This document shows, piece after piece, positions 27,301 to 36,407 of a DNA stretch of 64,000 nucleotides. Origin of the DNA: Bugula neritina (lineage: Eukaryota > Bryozoa > Gymnolaemata > Cheilostomatida > Bugulidae); NCBI GenBank assembly GCA_964035545.1, contig OZ037765.1, positions 33,985,004 to 34,049,003 on the forward strand, given 5' to 3'. The notes below the pieces were generated by a model. That model was given only the letters and a program-made list of their open reading frames with translations. It was not told the DNA's origin and ran no database searches. Position numbers and translations under genes: made by a program. Each line of letters opens with the position of its first letter. Within the stretch, counting starts at the first letter, position 1.

Positions 27301-28066
27301 ATTTACTAATTTCTCTCAGAGTCACCTGGAGACTGAGTTAGCCTAGGGCCACACGGTGCGTATTTTCGCATGCGAAAATTGAAATCACAAGTAGCAAAGG
27401 TATCCACTGTGCGCGTTGAGAAAACCTTCGCACTTGTCGCTCTGCATTTTCAACGCAAGTGCGAATCGTCTCTGTCGTCGTCATCTAATTGGCTGGTAGC
27501 TATTCAGCGAGCCCAATTTCTTTATTTAGTGCTATATTCCAGTAAATTGCGTTTTATTGAAAGCGAGTGCGATTTAAAAATGAAAGCTTTATTTATCACG
27601 CATCACTGACGCTACAGTGGACACCTTTGCTACTTGTGATTTTAATTTTCGCATGCGAAAATACGCACAATGTGGCCCTAGGCTTAGAGGTGGAGTCACA
27701 AATTGAGGTAGAGGCGGAGTTACAGGCTGACATATATTAAGATTATTATATCCTGTGGGAAGTGCTTTTAAGATTTGTATTTAATATTTGCTTACTTTCC
27801 ACAGTTGGAGTTGAAGATGAAGTTGAGGACGAAGACACAGCCTGAGCTGGAGGCGGAGTCACATACTGAGTTAGAGGCGGAGTCAGAAAATGAGTTGAAG
27901 GCAGAGTCATATGCTGAGTGACAGACTGAGCTAGAGGCGGAGTCACAGACTGAGCTGGAGGCGGAGTCACAGACTGAGCTGGAGGCGGAGTCACAGCCTG
28001 AGCTGGAGGCGGAGTCACAGCCTGAATTGGAGGCGGAGTCACAGACTGAGCCTCTGAATCACTCAT
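14713..28066 (-). CDS. LRR-ROC-COR-caspase fusion protein (13 exons, about 1,393 aa)
   Basis: Exons read on the minus strand: 28066-27796, 26778-26559, 24488-24345, 23366-23223, 22820-22677, 21199-19197, 19097-18999, 18561-18299, 18153-17953, 17795-17573, 17268-17068, 15302-15193, 14871-14713. Every junction has AG/GT ends and matching phase, and the lengths sum to 4,182 nt (1,394 codons with the stop). Domains: Pro-rich repeat (1-90), LRRs (about 100-375), ROC GTPase (about 405-560), COR (about 600-975), acidic linker (about 980-1096), caspase (about 1097-1393). Known biology: ROCO proteins are LRR-linked GTPase switches and caspases are Cys proteases of cell death and inflammation. Inference: nucleotide- or ligand-driven assembly could activate the fused caspase directly. 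I know of no characterised protein with this architecture. Transcript data would settle whether it is one mRNA. Confidence 0.8.
15335..17030. repeat. 14-bp minisatellite (CTCAAAGTATCATA) in caspase intron 11
   Basis: About 120 tandem copies of a 14-bp unit in two main versions, CTCAAAGTATCATA and CTCAAAGTGTCATA, with rare CTC/CTA variants. The unit has no stop in any frame when read across three copies (42 bp), so long spurious ORFs appear in all plus frames. Larger blocks recur (for example near 15715-15790 and 16265-16345), so the array grew by block duplication. Confidence 0.95.
17068..18153 (-). CDS. Exons 9-11 of ROCO-caspase: caspase large subunit and inter-subunit linker
   Basis: Exon 18153-17953 has the p20 start YKMSDPVRGRAMIINN and MTRHGSG, which supplies the conserved Arg. 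Exon 17795-17573 has ILVIMSHGTSG (catalytic His, about aa 1191) and LQACSG (catalytic Cys, about aa 1235; QACSG is a variant of QACRG). Exon 17268-17068 is a Ser/Thr-rich linker ending HLDVDDFYIMKPSTE, where VDD is a candidate processing site before the small subunit. The catalytic set is complete, so an active protease is expected. Confidence 0.88.
18299..19097 (-). CDS. Exons 7-8 of ROCO-caspase: linker between COR and caspase
   Basis: Exon 19097-18999 (EPLAKEEAENLKKFFAEHL...) has 1-nt phase at its 5' junction and supplies the G of a split Glu codon to exon 18561-18299 (PFYFQDVDIREYCILELEVP...). These split codons are what physically tie the ROCO half to the caspase half. The linker has an acidic run (CEDDDISECSDVEEEGYADF) rich in Asp, a plausible place for caspase self-cleavage. 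That is inference. No CARD, DED or death domain is recognisable. Confidence 0.7.
19197..21199 (-). CDS. Exon 6 of ROCO-caspase: last LRRs, ROC GTPase and COR
   Basis: A 2,003-bp exon. It begins with two more LRRs (KLERLYISDNNFTNLPSPVY, LQELYISENE). The ROC domain has a P-loop GNTMAGKTS (about aa 412-420), switch DMGGQE (about 466-471) in place of the usual DFAGQE, and a THKD base-recognition motif (about 535-538). COR features follow: LTYMHDCGKVLWYKE and later TGLMMHSLLAYLI. A CxxC-containing segment (TTCYCAHCLLLGLPCPKK) near the end may bind zinc, as in MFHAS1-like ROCO proteins. The upstream open frame to 21327 is intron read-through. The GTP-binding residues look intact. Confidence 0.85.
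22283..22525. mobile_element. Possible MITE with GGGCCACAC ends
   Basis: TAGGGCCACAC at about 22283-22293 and GTGGCCCTA at about 22518-22526 face each other across a 240-bp non-coding stretch in an intron of the ROCO-caspase gene. The ends resemble those of the 27341-27683 element. The inverted repeat is short, so this is tentative. Confidence 0.3.
22677..24488 (-). CDS. Exons 3-5 of ROCO-caspase: three homologous 144-bp LRR exons
   Basis: Exons 24488-24345, 23366-23223 and 22820-22677 are each exactly 144 bp, phase 2 at both ends, and near-identical. Each encodes 48 residues, two leucine-rich repeats of the form ISSLxNLEVLNxxxNNL.EGLPDNIFTSLLSLRELxxxxCKL.TLPNR. Because the phase is the same at both ends, exons can be gained, lost or skipped without breaking the frame. 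Flanking intron DNA is duplicated as well. Confidence 0.85.
23694..23929. mobile_element. hAT-type MITE in LRR intron
   Basis: Termini CAGAGGTGGGCAACT and AGTTGCCCACCCCTG are inverted copies. Flanks TCCTATGG (23686-23693) and CCCTATGG (23930-23937) form an 8-bp target-site duplication with one mismatch, the hAT size. Non-coding, 236 bp. Confidence 0.8.
24813..25042. mobile_element. Truncated second copy of the hAT MITE
   Basis: Same element in the equivalent duplicated intron, with the left end CAGGAGCGGGCAACT preserved and the right terminus lost after GAGCGAAAAGAGTT. Flanking intron sequence also matches, so it arose by segment duplication and not by a new insertion. Confidence 0.7.
25185..26497. 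repeat. 30-bp minisatellite in ROCO-caspase intron 2
   Basis: About 44 very regular 30-bp units containing CACTAAATACTAGCTAGC followed by AGTATGAATAGT. Variation is limited to a few positions (C/T at GTCACT, AGC/AAC/AGT). It fills most of the intron between exon 2 and the first LRR exon. Confidence 0.95.
26559..26778 (-). CDS. Exon 2 of ROCO-caspase: pre-LRR segment
   Basis: Encodes EYEVWFNTSSIDGADHDW... and ends with an LRR-like strand (VFPHLTHLNVSGVDSNANW). Acceptor TTGTAG at 26779-26784 and donor CCAG|GTACTA. Phase 1 in and phase 2 out agree with the exons on both sides. Confidence 0.7.
27341..27683. mobile_element. MITE with TTA target duplication and about 67-bp TIRs
   Basis: Ends GCCTAGGGCCACAC and GTGGCCCTAGGC extend into inverted repeats of about 67 bp that include TATTTTCGCATGCGAAAAT. 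TTA flanks both sides (27338-27340 and 27684-27686). A 3-bp TTA duplication suits PIF/Harbinger-type elements, but the family is not proven. It lies in intron 1 of the ROCO-caspase gene. Confidence 0.75.
27796..28066 (-). CDS. Exon 1 of ROCO-caspase: Thr-Pro-Pro-Pro repeat N-terminus
   Basis: Starts MSDSEAQSVTPPP at 28066. Then come degenerate 8-residue units of type TPPPAQSV, encoded by a 24-bp in-frame minisatellite, then a Ser/Thr tail. The donor GAAA|GTAAGC leaves phase 1, which fits the next exon. No signal peptide, so a cytosolic product is expected. Being repeat-encoded, this segment is likely disordered and length-variable. Confidence 0.75.
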
Positions 28067-29198
28067 TCTGTAGTCAATAATTACAGCTGTAGATAGTAGT
28101 ATTTATTCTTATCCGTAGCAGCCATAGAAACCTGTAAAATATTTTAACAGAATATATGATAAAAGCTTGCCATCATCACACTGTTCAGATGTATATAGAT
28201 ACTAAAATATTCAAACACATCAGCAGCCTATGCTGTACCTAAATTATATACACTAGAGTTATGTACTTGTAGGTAATGCATACAGTATACTCCAGTCACC
28301 TCTGAGGTACTTTATTTAGTACTTCCTGTTTCATTCTTTCTCCATGTTAATTCAATCTGCTAGAAACACATGGAAACAAGACTGCTAGCTGATAAGATGC
28401 ACCATGTACTGATTCTTCAGTTTCAAAATCTTGACTATTTATAGTCTAGAAGTAAAATATTAGGTCAATTGACAGAGCAGAGATTATCAGGCAGTGTTTC
28501 TAGGACCCTTTCAGTATTAAAGTCTGAGATATAAACTGAGTATACAACTACTAGTATCTCTTAGCATTACTTCACAAAGCAGAGTCATTGAATCAGATTG
28601 ATTACTTTCTGACTTGAGTACTTTAACATCTCATGACATATCATTTGGCTTTCCTAAACTTGATACAGCTTACTTGTAACTTAGCCAAAAGGTAAAAGAC
28701 TGACTTCACTGCAAATATATTTTGTTCTGTATCCATACTAGTAATAAAGTTGAAGAATTATTATACATACAGATAATTATAACAACACAATAAAATTATT
28801 CGCATGATAATCTTAACCATAGTTGGTAGTAGCAACGTTAATAACTACATGTAATAAAAGTTTTACTAGTAGTATTTCTAGTACCACTCATGATTTTCAT
28901 CAATTATTTCAACATTAGTTATACATTTTTTATAATATTAATATTAGTTTTATTGCCAAATCTAATATAATTTAAATAACATTAAACATCATAATGATTG
29001 TCTAATACCAATGCATTTCAATAAACTCACACAAGTTTATAGCGGCTATTCCTGTGATGGAAAAGTCTCTTGTTAAATCGGGCTAAAGGACTTATTCAGA
29101 TGAGGCACAGGAGAAGCTATAACTGGGTGCTCTTCCTAACATCGCCAATGGCTATTACTTGTGATAGAACCCATGACTTCGATTTTACTAATTGAACG
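28067..29198. other. Upstream region of the ROCO-caspase gene
   Basis: Bases 28067-28680 match 193-600 with one extra insert of about 230 bp (28335-28565), so the duplicated unit includes the putative promoter. No TATA box or other element could be assigned with confidence. The rest is AT-rich with no gene. Confidence 0.55.
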
Positions 29199-29206
29199 CT
29201 CTAACC

Positions 29207-30898
29207 CAGTGGTTCCCAACCTGAAGGAAATTCCTCCCTAGGGGGGAATTTGGACATTTTAGGGGGTGAATTTGGATTTTGAAAAATTTACGCACTTTGT
29301 TGACAGTTTTTGAATTTTTGAAAGTTACATGTATATGCATATCTGTAAACCTTCATGTTAGTTCATTTATTTAACCAAACCATATTCTGCAATCTCAGTT
29401 TACTTCAAAATGAATGTGTTTATTAATTACTCTACCTAAACTGTTTTCTGTGCTACTTCGAATGAAGGTCAAAAATATGCAAACACCAACAGGCCAACTT
29501 TTAGCAGCCAAGCAAATCAATCTCTATGAACTGTATACTACATACCTAGTGAATATATTTGCTACACTAAATAATCTGAAGCTAAAAATGCAGGAGTGCA
29601 ATCATCATATCATTGCTTTTCATAGCAGCAGCAATGTTTTTTAAAGTTACACTAAAGTCGTGGCGTCTATTAAAAACATGGTGTTTTCCACAGACTCAAT
29701 GAACTTTTACAGGAGAAGAACTTGTCCCGATTTTAGGTAAAAATGGCACAAGTAAAAATGCACACTGGTGTTAGATTTTTCCAAACCCCCCATCCAGAAT
29801 GCCTAACCCCAAACTCAAATCTATAATGTTAATACTGAAAATGCGCCATTTATACTTAATTTTTCATTTGTGCCATTTTTATCGGTGCCATTTTTTCCGG
29901 ACACCAACTGTTCCAGATCGTTTTTTCAAAAAAACTTCTAGGCATCTCTCTGAACTTTTAATCGACTTTTAACGGCATTTCTCTGAGCTACCTCTGACAA
30001 AGAAAGAGCCAGATTTTCAACTTGACATGTGATCCATTGCAACGGTTTGTTAACAAGTTTTCAGAGGAATTACAGGAGGATTTTATTGAATTGGTTAACA
30101 ATTCAGCAATGAAGGGTGATCGGAAATTTTCTCCAGTTGTTGTATTGTGGGTTAGTGTCCAGTAGAAATGGCACAAATGGAAAAGTAGGAAAAAATGGCA
30201 TATGTTTTCAATTTTGGGGTGGGGTTTGGAGTTTGAAAGAAGGGTTTGAGGTGAGGATTTTGGGTTTGTACTTGGGGTTCTGGAGTTTGGGGTGGTGGTT
30301 TGAGTCAGGGGGTGGGTGTTCAAGAGTGGGGGGTTTAGGGTGGAAGTTTTGGGGTTTGAGTTTGGAAAAGTTTAACATCAGTGTGTCATTTCTACCTAAT
30401 TTTCCATTTGTGCCATTATTACCTGTGCCATTTTTACACGCACCAGTTTTACCTAAAATAACCGTGGGTTTCAACAAGCGAACTCTTCCCACACATAACT
30501 GACAAAGCAGAGTTTTGGTGCCATTCAGCACCACCTATCCAAGTGAGGTAGGATTCTCATCAATTCAAAGAGAAGAGAAACTGCCTTAACCTGCAGAGTG
30601 ACCTAAGATGGGCCTGGTCACAAACAGAGCCAGGCTTAAGCAAGCTAGCACAAAAGCATCAACTGCAGCCATAACATTAATAACTGAACTGCTCTGTGTT
30701 TCATAACATAAAATAAGGATAATAATGCTGTTATCATAATTATATTATATGCAAATATAATAGAACAAAATATATTGCATTGTATCATAAATTCTCATTC
30801 ACTAAGTCATAAAATCTGTTCGCTCTTCGAAAGGGGGGAAATTAATAGTAAACATTTATGAAAGGGGGGAATAGTATGAAAAAGGTTGGGAACCACTG
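29207..30898. mobile_element. Fossil hAT transposon with nested MITEs
   Basis: Termini CAGTGGTTCCCAACC and GGTTGGGAACCACTG, with an exact 8-bp duplication CTCTAACC at 29199-29206 and 30899-30906. Plus-strand fragments resemble a ZBED5-like hAT transposase: YLVNIFATLNNLKLKMQ (about 29540-29590), SEELQEDFIELVNNSAMK (about 30060-30115) and TTYPSEVGFSSIQR (about 30530-30575). Frames are broken, so it is inactive. Two non-coding inserts with TAAAAATGGCACAA-type ends lie at about 29733-29908 and 30158-30455. Confidence 0.8.
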
Positions 30899-30906
30899 CT
30901 CTAACC

Positions 30907-31613
30907 CCTACAAGTAGCCTAGACCGTGGCTGCTCCCACCAATAAATTTCAATAATATTACTATTAGTAAATCAAAATGATTTACTAATGCTCCTAAACA
31001 TCTCATCTCATCATCTCATCTAATTAATCTCACTCGGAGCGCTTTGGCTCCTTTATCGAGATGCAGTGGTGTATGAACAATTGTTTAGTTTATCAGTAGT
31101 AGGAAGAAAACTATTTTGTCTACGAGATAAGAATATAGTTAATTATGCCTTGATTCAAAGCTTAATAGCTAGCTACTGCCAGGAGAGAGAAAAAAAACAA
31201 AAAAAAAGTAAATAAATAAATAAATATACACCGCACAGCTTCAGATGATATAAAGCAGAGTAGGTGTTAAGTGCTTATAATCAGTTAGGCAAAGCAGCTA
31301 GAATCATTAGAAAAGTTTATGGATGCGATGTTTATATGAATGTATGGCAGTTTTGGTATTGATATTGCCCTTAATAGCACCATGTCTGGTATTGTGAGAC
31401 TCTGCAAAATGAAGGGAGAACCGGTCTTGGTCTATAGCGGCACTACCAGAAAGCATACGAAAGTACATTTTTTGGTCTGCATTGTCAAGTTCGAAATGCA
31501 GTGCTATCACTATGTTTTGGTTGAATTAAAACTTTTTTACATTGGCATTATCTTATGTGTAAAACTAGGTTTACTAAGAGTAAGTAACTAATAGTAATAG
31601 TAATACTAATAGT
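30907..31613. other. Non-coding stretch before the LTR element
   Basis: AT-rich; no supported gene. Ends in an ACTAATAGTAAT-type simple repeat into which the LTR retrotransposon inserted. Confidence 0.5.
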
Positions 31614-31618
31614 AATAC

Positions 31619-32353
31619 TGTTATATATAGAAATGACACGTTTCATTTATCTATTATACTTAATGCATCAGTACATAGGTAATGCAGCTTTTCTTTTTGA
31701 TATGTATTAGTAGGTAGCATTTTTGTCTTTAATGTTTTAATAACGGGAGTAGCAATGGACATGCTAGCTCAGCAGCCTGTAATTAGGTCAGGCAGTAGTT
31801 AGTTAGCTCCTAGATAATATACAGCTTGATATGCAATACTAGGCCCACTCTAATTACGATGATGAAAGAGACAATTAAAACAACAAATAATGAGAGACTG
31901 TCTGCTATGCTATTATTATGTTTTTACATCTAAGTAGGACTAATCAAACAATATGATACTCATTAGCATAGCTATACATTGCTGCCCCAAATATTATTAT
32001 TGGATGAGAACTTGAATAGATACATATAGACGTGTAGCCCCAACCCCCCCCCCCCCCTTTCATAACACCAGATCACATGCTCAATCTAATATTTCTCTTT
32101 GTGGATATATATATATATATATACACGGACTGAGAAGAGGTAGAAAAAAGAAAAGATAGACATAGAAGAGAGCAGCTGAAAAGTGAGACAGCAGACTTAC
32201 AAACGACGCAACCCCAGAATACCTGTTCCTGCAGAAACTCCTACAAGAATAAGGTAATCTATTAATGCTTTATATTTAATATCATAAACGCAAAGCCAAG
32301 CGAGTAGATAATTATTTTGGGTATAATAAAAATTACTTAAAATAGTTATAACA
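31619..32353 (+). repeat. 5' LTR
   Basis: 735 bp, TG...CA. Differs from the 3' LTR by two substitutions noticed by eye (near 32193 and 32241) plus the lengths of a C tract (14 versus 10) and a TA tract. Holds the element's promoter by role; no TATA box assigned. Confidence 0.9.
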
Positions 32354-32357
32354 ATTT

Positions 32358-32375
32358 TTGGTGGAGGTGCCAAAT
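32358..32375 (+). promoter_or_regulatory. Candidate primer-binding site
   Basis: TGGTGGAGGTGCCAAAT begins a few bases after the 5' LTR. TGG is the complement of a tRNA 3' CCA, as expected for a primer-binding site. The tRNA species is not assigned. Confidence 0.5.
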
Positions 32376-33152
32376 TCCTAATTTAGCATTACATAGAGGC
32401 TAAATTCTTGCAGTGAATCTGTTAAAACAGATTCTGGAAAATTGTGTGATTGAAGTATATATATTGCTACATTTCTAGTTTGTAGCAATTAACTCACTGC
32501 TGCTAGTTTAGCCTACAGTCGGGGACTGTGGATGATTTAAGTTTAACACAATAGTCTGGGACTATTAGTGTTCAATAGGTATAGTCACGGACTATATTTA
32601 GGGGCCCGAGGTATTGGTAGCAACAACGTGGTTTGCCGCTTGTGGGGACGCCTACAAGTGTTCACCAACAACCTATAGTATAAGCAGCTGTGTCTGGGAC
32701 ACATATTTGGTAATACACTGGGTGTATTTATGTTTATAGCTCTAGGCTGTAGTTCATTTGCCATTAGACTGCTTTGAAAACTTGCACGGGGTGCAAAGGT
32801 ATTGGGTTGCTGATTAGAAGCAACGCCATTGACTATTTGAAAGTCATAAACACTGCATAGTCAGTATTTAAATAATTGCTTGCTTGAGTTTGGGCTGAGA
32901 TAATTGAAGAGTCAATTACTTTATTTTGAGGGTGAATATTTAAAAGGGAATTAAAAGTAATAAAAATTAGACTAAAAATTAACAGTAAAATAAGAAATAT
33001 TTGGTAGCAATTTAAATAATAATAAAACCAGAATAACTATAAAACAGGCTATTAGTCACACAGTAATTGCATAATAAAATTAATTGAAAAAGTAAAATTT
33101 AAAACAAAATAGAATTTAGGTGCCAAATTAATTTTCAACAACCAAAGTTAAA

Positions 33153-34463
33153 ATGGCCAGCAACACAACAACTAAAACAACATCAACTGACGCGATTACC
33201 ACACCTACTCGGTCAACGACATATGAAGATGCAGATGGTGATAAAGTAAAGGAAGTTATGGACTTCTGGGACTCACTCCCTGAACGATACAAAGTAATGG
33301 TTTTGGAAAAGAAAGCCAGAACAACTGGAACTAGGCAGAAAGTGGTTAGCCACACTACTACCACCACTCATACCTTACCAATTACAACAACACCACAAGT
33401 AAGCCATACCATACAGCCAGCCACATTATTTCCCCCGCCTCCAGTTACTTCGAGAACACCGCCAGGTCTTGCCATGCCAACTGAGCCTCAACTTGACATA
33501 AGCCACCATTACCGCCCATACACAACCCCATCTCATTACGTACCGACCTTCATCATGCCGGAGTTTTCAAATTATGAAACCTTTTCAGGCGCACCTAATG
33601 AAAGTTGGGAAAACTTCATCGACCGATTTGAAATACATATCTTAACCTACCAATTTAACGATCAGCAAAAGGCATTAAATCTACCAAGGACATTTCGTGA
33701 ACCAGCTTTCACGAAATATAAAGACCTTATCCGCGAAAAACCCAATTGCACAACAAATTACATCCTACTGAAAGAAGAATTGCGAAAAATATTTACTGTT
33801 CACTCTAGACTGCAAGCCCGAAACCTGAATAACATTGTGCAAGGGAAAAGAACCGTAGGTGATTATTATGTAGAATTAGCGGCAGCATGCCAATCAGCAT
33901 ATGCCGATGTCCCTGAAATTCATAGGAACAAATTCCTCCTCGATAAATTTACCCAAGGACTAAGAGACCCTATCCGCCGAGTAGTAGACTCAAAAAGTAA
34001 TTTGTCACTAAAACAAGCTATAATCGAAGCAGAGAAAGCAGAGCTCTCTGAATTTCCGACCAACCCTCCCAAACTAGTCGCTCAAGTACAGGAGAGAGAC
34101 GACATAGAGCCTCTCAGAAGACAAATTGAAAATCTGAGAGAAATGATACAAAGGCAAACTCATCCTAACAGAGAACAACCCCTACAAACAAGATATGACA
34201 ACAGGCCAGAACAAAATTTCACAGCATACAGGAACGCACCAGGTCACAGAAATTTTGCTCCAAACACAGATAATCAAAAACCAAAACATTTTAATTTCAC
34301 CTGCTACAAGTGCAATGAAAGAGGACACCGTGCTCGAGAGTGTCGCTCAAAACCCATTCATGTCATACAAACTGAAAATATGAATGATGAGGACTACGCA
34401 GAGTATATGTCAAGCAGGCCACCTGAAGATGCAGAGGCTACAATAAATGTTGTTATTATCTAA
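33153..34463 (+). CDS. Retrotransposon Gag, 436 aa, with CCHC zinc knuckle
   Basis: Uninterrupted ORF from ATG 33153 to TAA. The N-terminus is Thr-rich (MASNTTTKTTSTDAITTPTR). The capsid-like core starts at about residue 130 (FSNYETFSGAPNESWENFID) and continues through LKEELRKIFT and FLLDKFTQGLRDPIRR, typical of Ty3/gypsy-type Gag. One zinc knuckle CX2CX4HX4C (CYKCNERGHRARECRS) sits near residues 387-402. It would form the particle and package RNA. The ORF stops with no overlapping pol. Confidence 0.88.
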   Translation: MASNTTTKTTSTDAITTPTRSTTYEDADGDKVKEVMDFWDSLPERYKVMVLEKKARTTGTRQKVVSHTTTTTHTLPITTTPQVSHTIQPATLFPPPPVTSRTPPGLAMPTEPQLDISHHYRPYTTPSHYVPTFIMPEFSNYETFSGAPNESWENFIDRFEIHILTYQFNDQQKALNLPRTFREPAFTKYKDLIREKPNCTTNYILLKEELRKIFTVHSRLQARNLNNIVQGKRTVGDYYVELAAACQSAYADVPEIHRNKFLLDKFTQGLRDPIRRVVDSKSNLSLKQAIIEAEKAELSEFPTNPPKLVAQVQERDDIEPLRRQIENLREMIQRQTHPNREQPLQTRYDNRPEQNFTAYRNAPGHRNFAPNTDNQKPKHFNFTCYKCNERGHRARECRSKPIHVIQTENMNDEDYAEYMSSRPPEDAEATINVVII

Positions 34464-35678
34464 ATTGAAGGAGAGTTGACCAAACGAAATTAAGACAATA
34501 ATTTTTACTCATTTACATACACAGCTCTTTATTAAATAATTTTCTGAATACCAAAGCCTAGGACAATAATATACTATACAGTAAACATTTCCGTTTGGCA
34601 CCTAAATATTTCAATAATAAATAATTTAAAAGTTAAATAAAATACACAATTGGCTATAAAGAAATAATTGCTTAGTAAATGACAATAGATATAATTGCTT
34701 AGAATTACTTAAGGTCAGTAATTGCTTAATATATGACAATAGTATAGAGAAACCGAGGACGGTTTGTTAATTTTTAAGGGATATATAAGCAAGACTAAAG
34801 TGATTTAAAAAAATAAATAAATGAATGAATAAAAAATTAATTAAAATAGAATAAATAATAACCTAAAAGTCTGAAAACCATTAAAGGTATACTTTTTAAT
34901 TAGTGAGAAATGCTTTAATATACGTCAAGGCTAGTAAAACTGTAAAATTCGAGGTTTGGCTACAGAATTCACAATAAATAAGGTTAATAAGGTGCCAGTA
35001 TTGCCATTTGTTTATTGTAAACTCTTTGAAAGAGTTGTTTTTTCTTTATAAAGTTCATTCGTTTCTTGTGTAATCATAAATTTTAAACTCATTACGATCA
35101 CTGATCGGACAAGTGTAAACATACAATGAATAAGACATTCATATTCGATTTCATCCTGTTAAATTACTAATACTGTACTAGAGTCCGATAGCTATAGACT
35201 TACACTTACAATTTCTCTTAGTATAATTATTAGTTTAGGCAATTATGATTTATCACGGCATATCATGTAATCACTTAATGGCATTTTATTACCGGACCAC
35301 TATTTATAACCAATAATCAAAATTTGCGAAAAACAAAATTGCTTATAAATAGTAGAACTACTATTAGTAGTAATAGTACTAGTAGTATATGTAGACGTAT
35401 TCTTAATCCTATAGAATGACCATCAGTCACTATATTTAATATTCAGACTCAGTCTGACTCGAAGTTTGTTTTTGTTCATTTTGTATTTTAAAGGCATGGA
35501 TGATTATTTAGTGCGAATCTACTATCATAACTGCTTCCGCTTTTTAAATTTACCTGTTGGAATAATAATATTACCAACAGTGTTGATTTATATACATGAG
35601 CAAGAATAATTTTTTTTTTTTGTAAATATTATCAATTAAATTCTGTTATCAGGGACTGATAACTTAATCAGGGGTGAA
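34464..35678 (+). other. Internal non-coding region of the LTR element
   Basis: Occupies the place of pol but has no ORF of note and no recognisable enzyme motif. A short purine run (AGGGGTGAA) just before the 3' LTR may be the polypurine tract. Confidence 0.6.
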
Positions 35679-36407
35679 TGTTATATATAGAAATGACACG
35701 TTTCATTTATCTATTATACTTAATGCATCAGTACATAGGTAATGCAGCTTTTCTTTTTGATATGTATTAGTAGGTAGCATTTTTGTCTTTAATGTTTTAA
35801 TAACGGGAGTAGCAATGGACATGCTAGCTCAGCAGCCTGTAATTAGGTCAGGCAGTAGTTAGTTAGCTCCTAGATAATATACAGCTTGATATGCAATACT
35901 AGGCCCACTCTAATTACGATGATGAAAGAGACAATTAAAACAACAAATAATGAGAGACTGTCTGCTATGCTATTATTATGTTTTTACATCTAAGTAGGAC
36001 TAATCAAACAATATGATACTCATTAGCATAGCTATACATTGCTGCCCCAAATATTATTATTGGATGAGAACTTGAATAGATACATATAGACGTGTAGCCC
36101 CAACCCCCCCCCCTTTCATAACACCAGATCACATGCTCAATCTAATATTTCTCTTTGTGGATATATATATATATATACACGGACTGAGAAGAGGTAGAAA
36201 AAAGAAAAGATAGACATAGAAGAGAGCAGCTGAAAAGTGAGACAGCAAACTTACAAACGACGCAACCCCAGAATACCTGTTCCTGCAGAAACTCATACAA
36301 GAATAAGGTAATCTATTAATGCTTTATATTTAATATCATAAACGCAAAGCCAAGCGAGTAGATAATTATTTTGGGTATAATAAAAATTACTTAAAATAGT
36401 TATAACA
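35679..36407 (+). repeat. 3' LTR
   Basis: 729 bp copy of 31619-32353. High identity implies recent insertion or recent conversion. Confidence 0.9.

Larger units (their letters stand above)
31619..36407 (+). mobile_element. Gag-only LTR retrotransposon (4,789 bp)
   Basis: Two near-identical LTRs (31619-32353 and 35679-36407) begin TGTTATATATAG and end TATAACA. ATAC flanks both outer ends (31615-31618, 36408-36411), a 4-bp target duplication; a 5-bp reading AATAC is possible if the LTR ends one base earlier. Between them lies one intact gag gene (33153-34463). No protease, reverse transcriptase, RNase H or integrase is seen in the 1.2 kb after gag. It is therefore probably non-autonomous, moved by a related complete element. 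It sits inside an ACTAATAGTAAT simple repeat. Confidence 0.88.

Noticed and set aside
30116-30534. 128-codon and 108-codon ORFs on opposite strands
   Set aside because: G- or C-biased sequence of a MITE nested in a dead hAT; no protein features.
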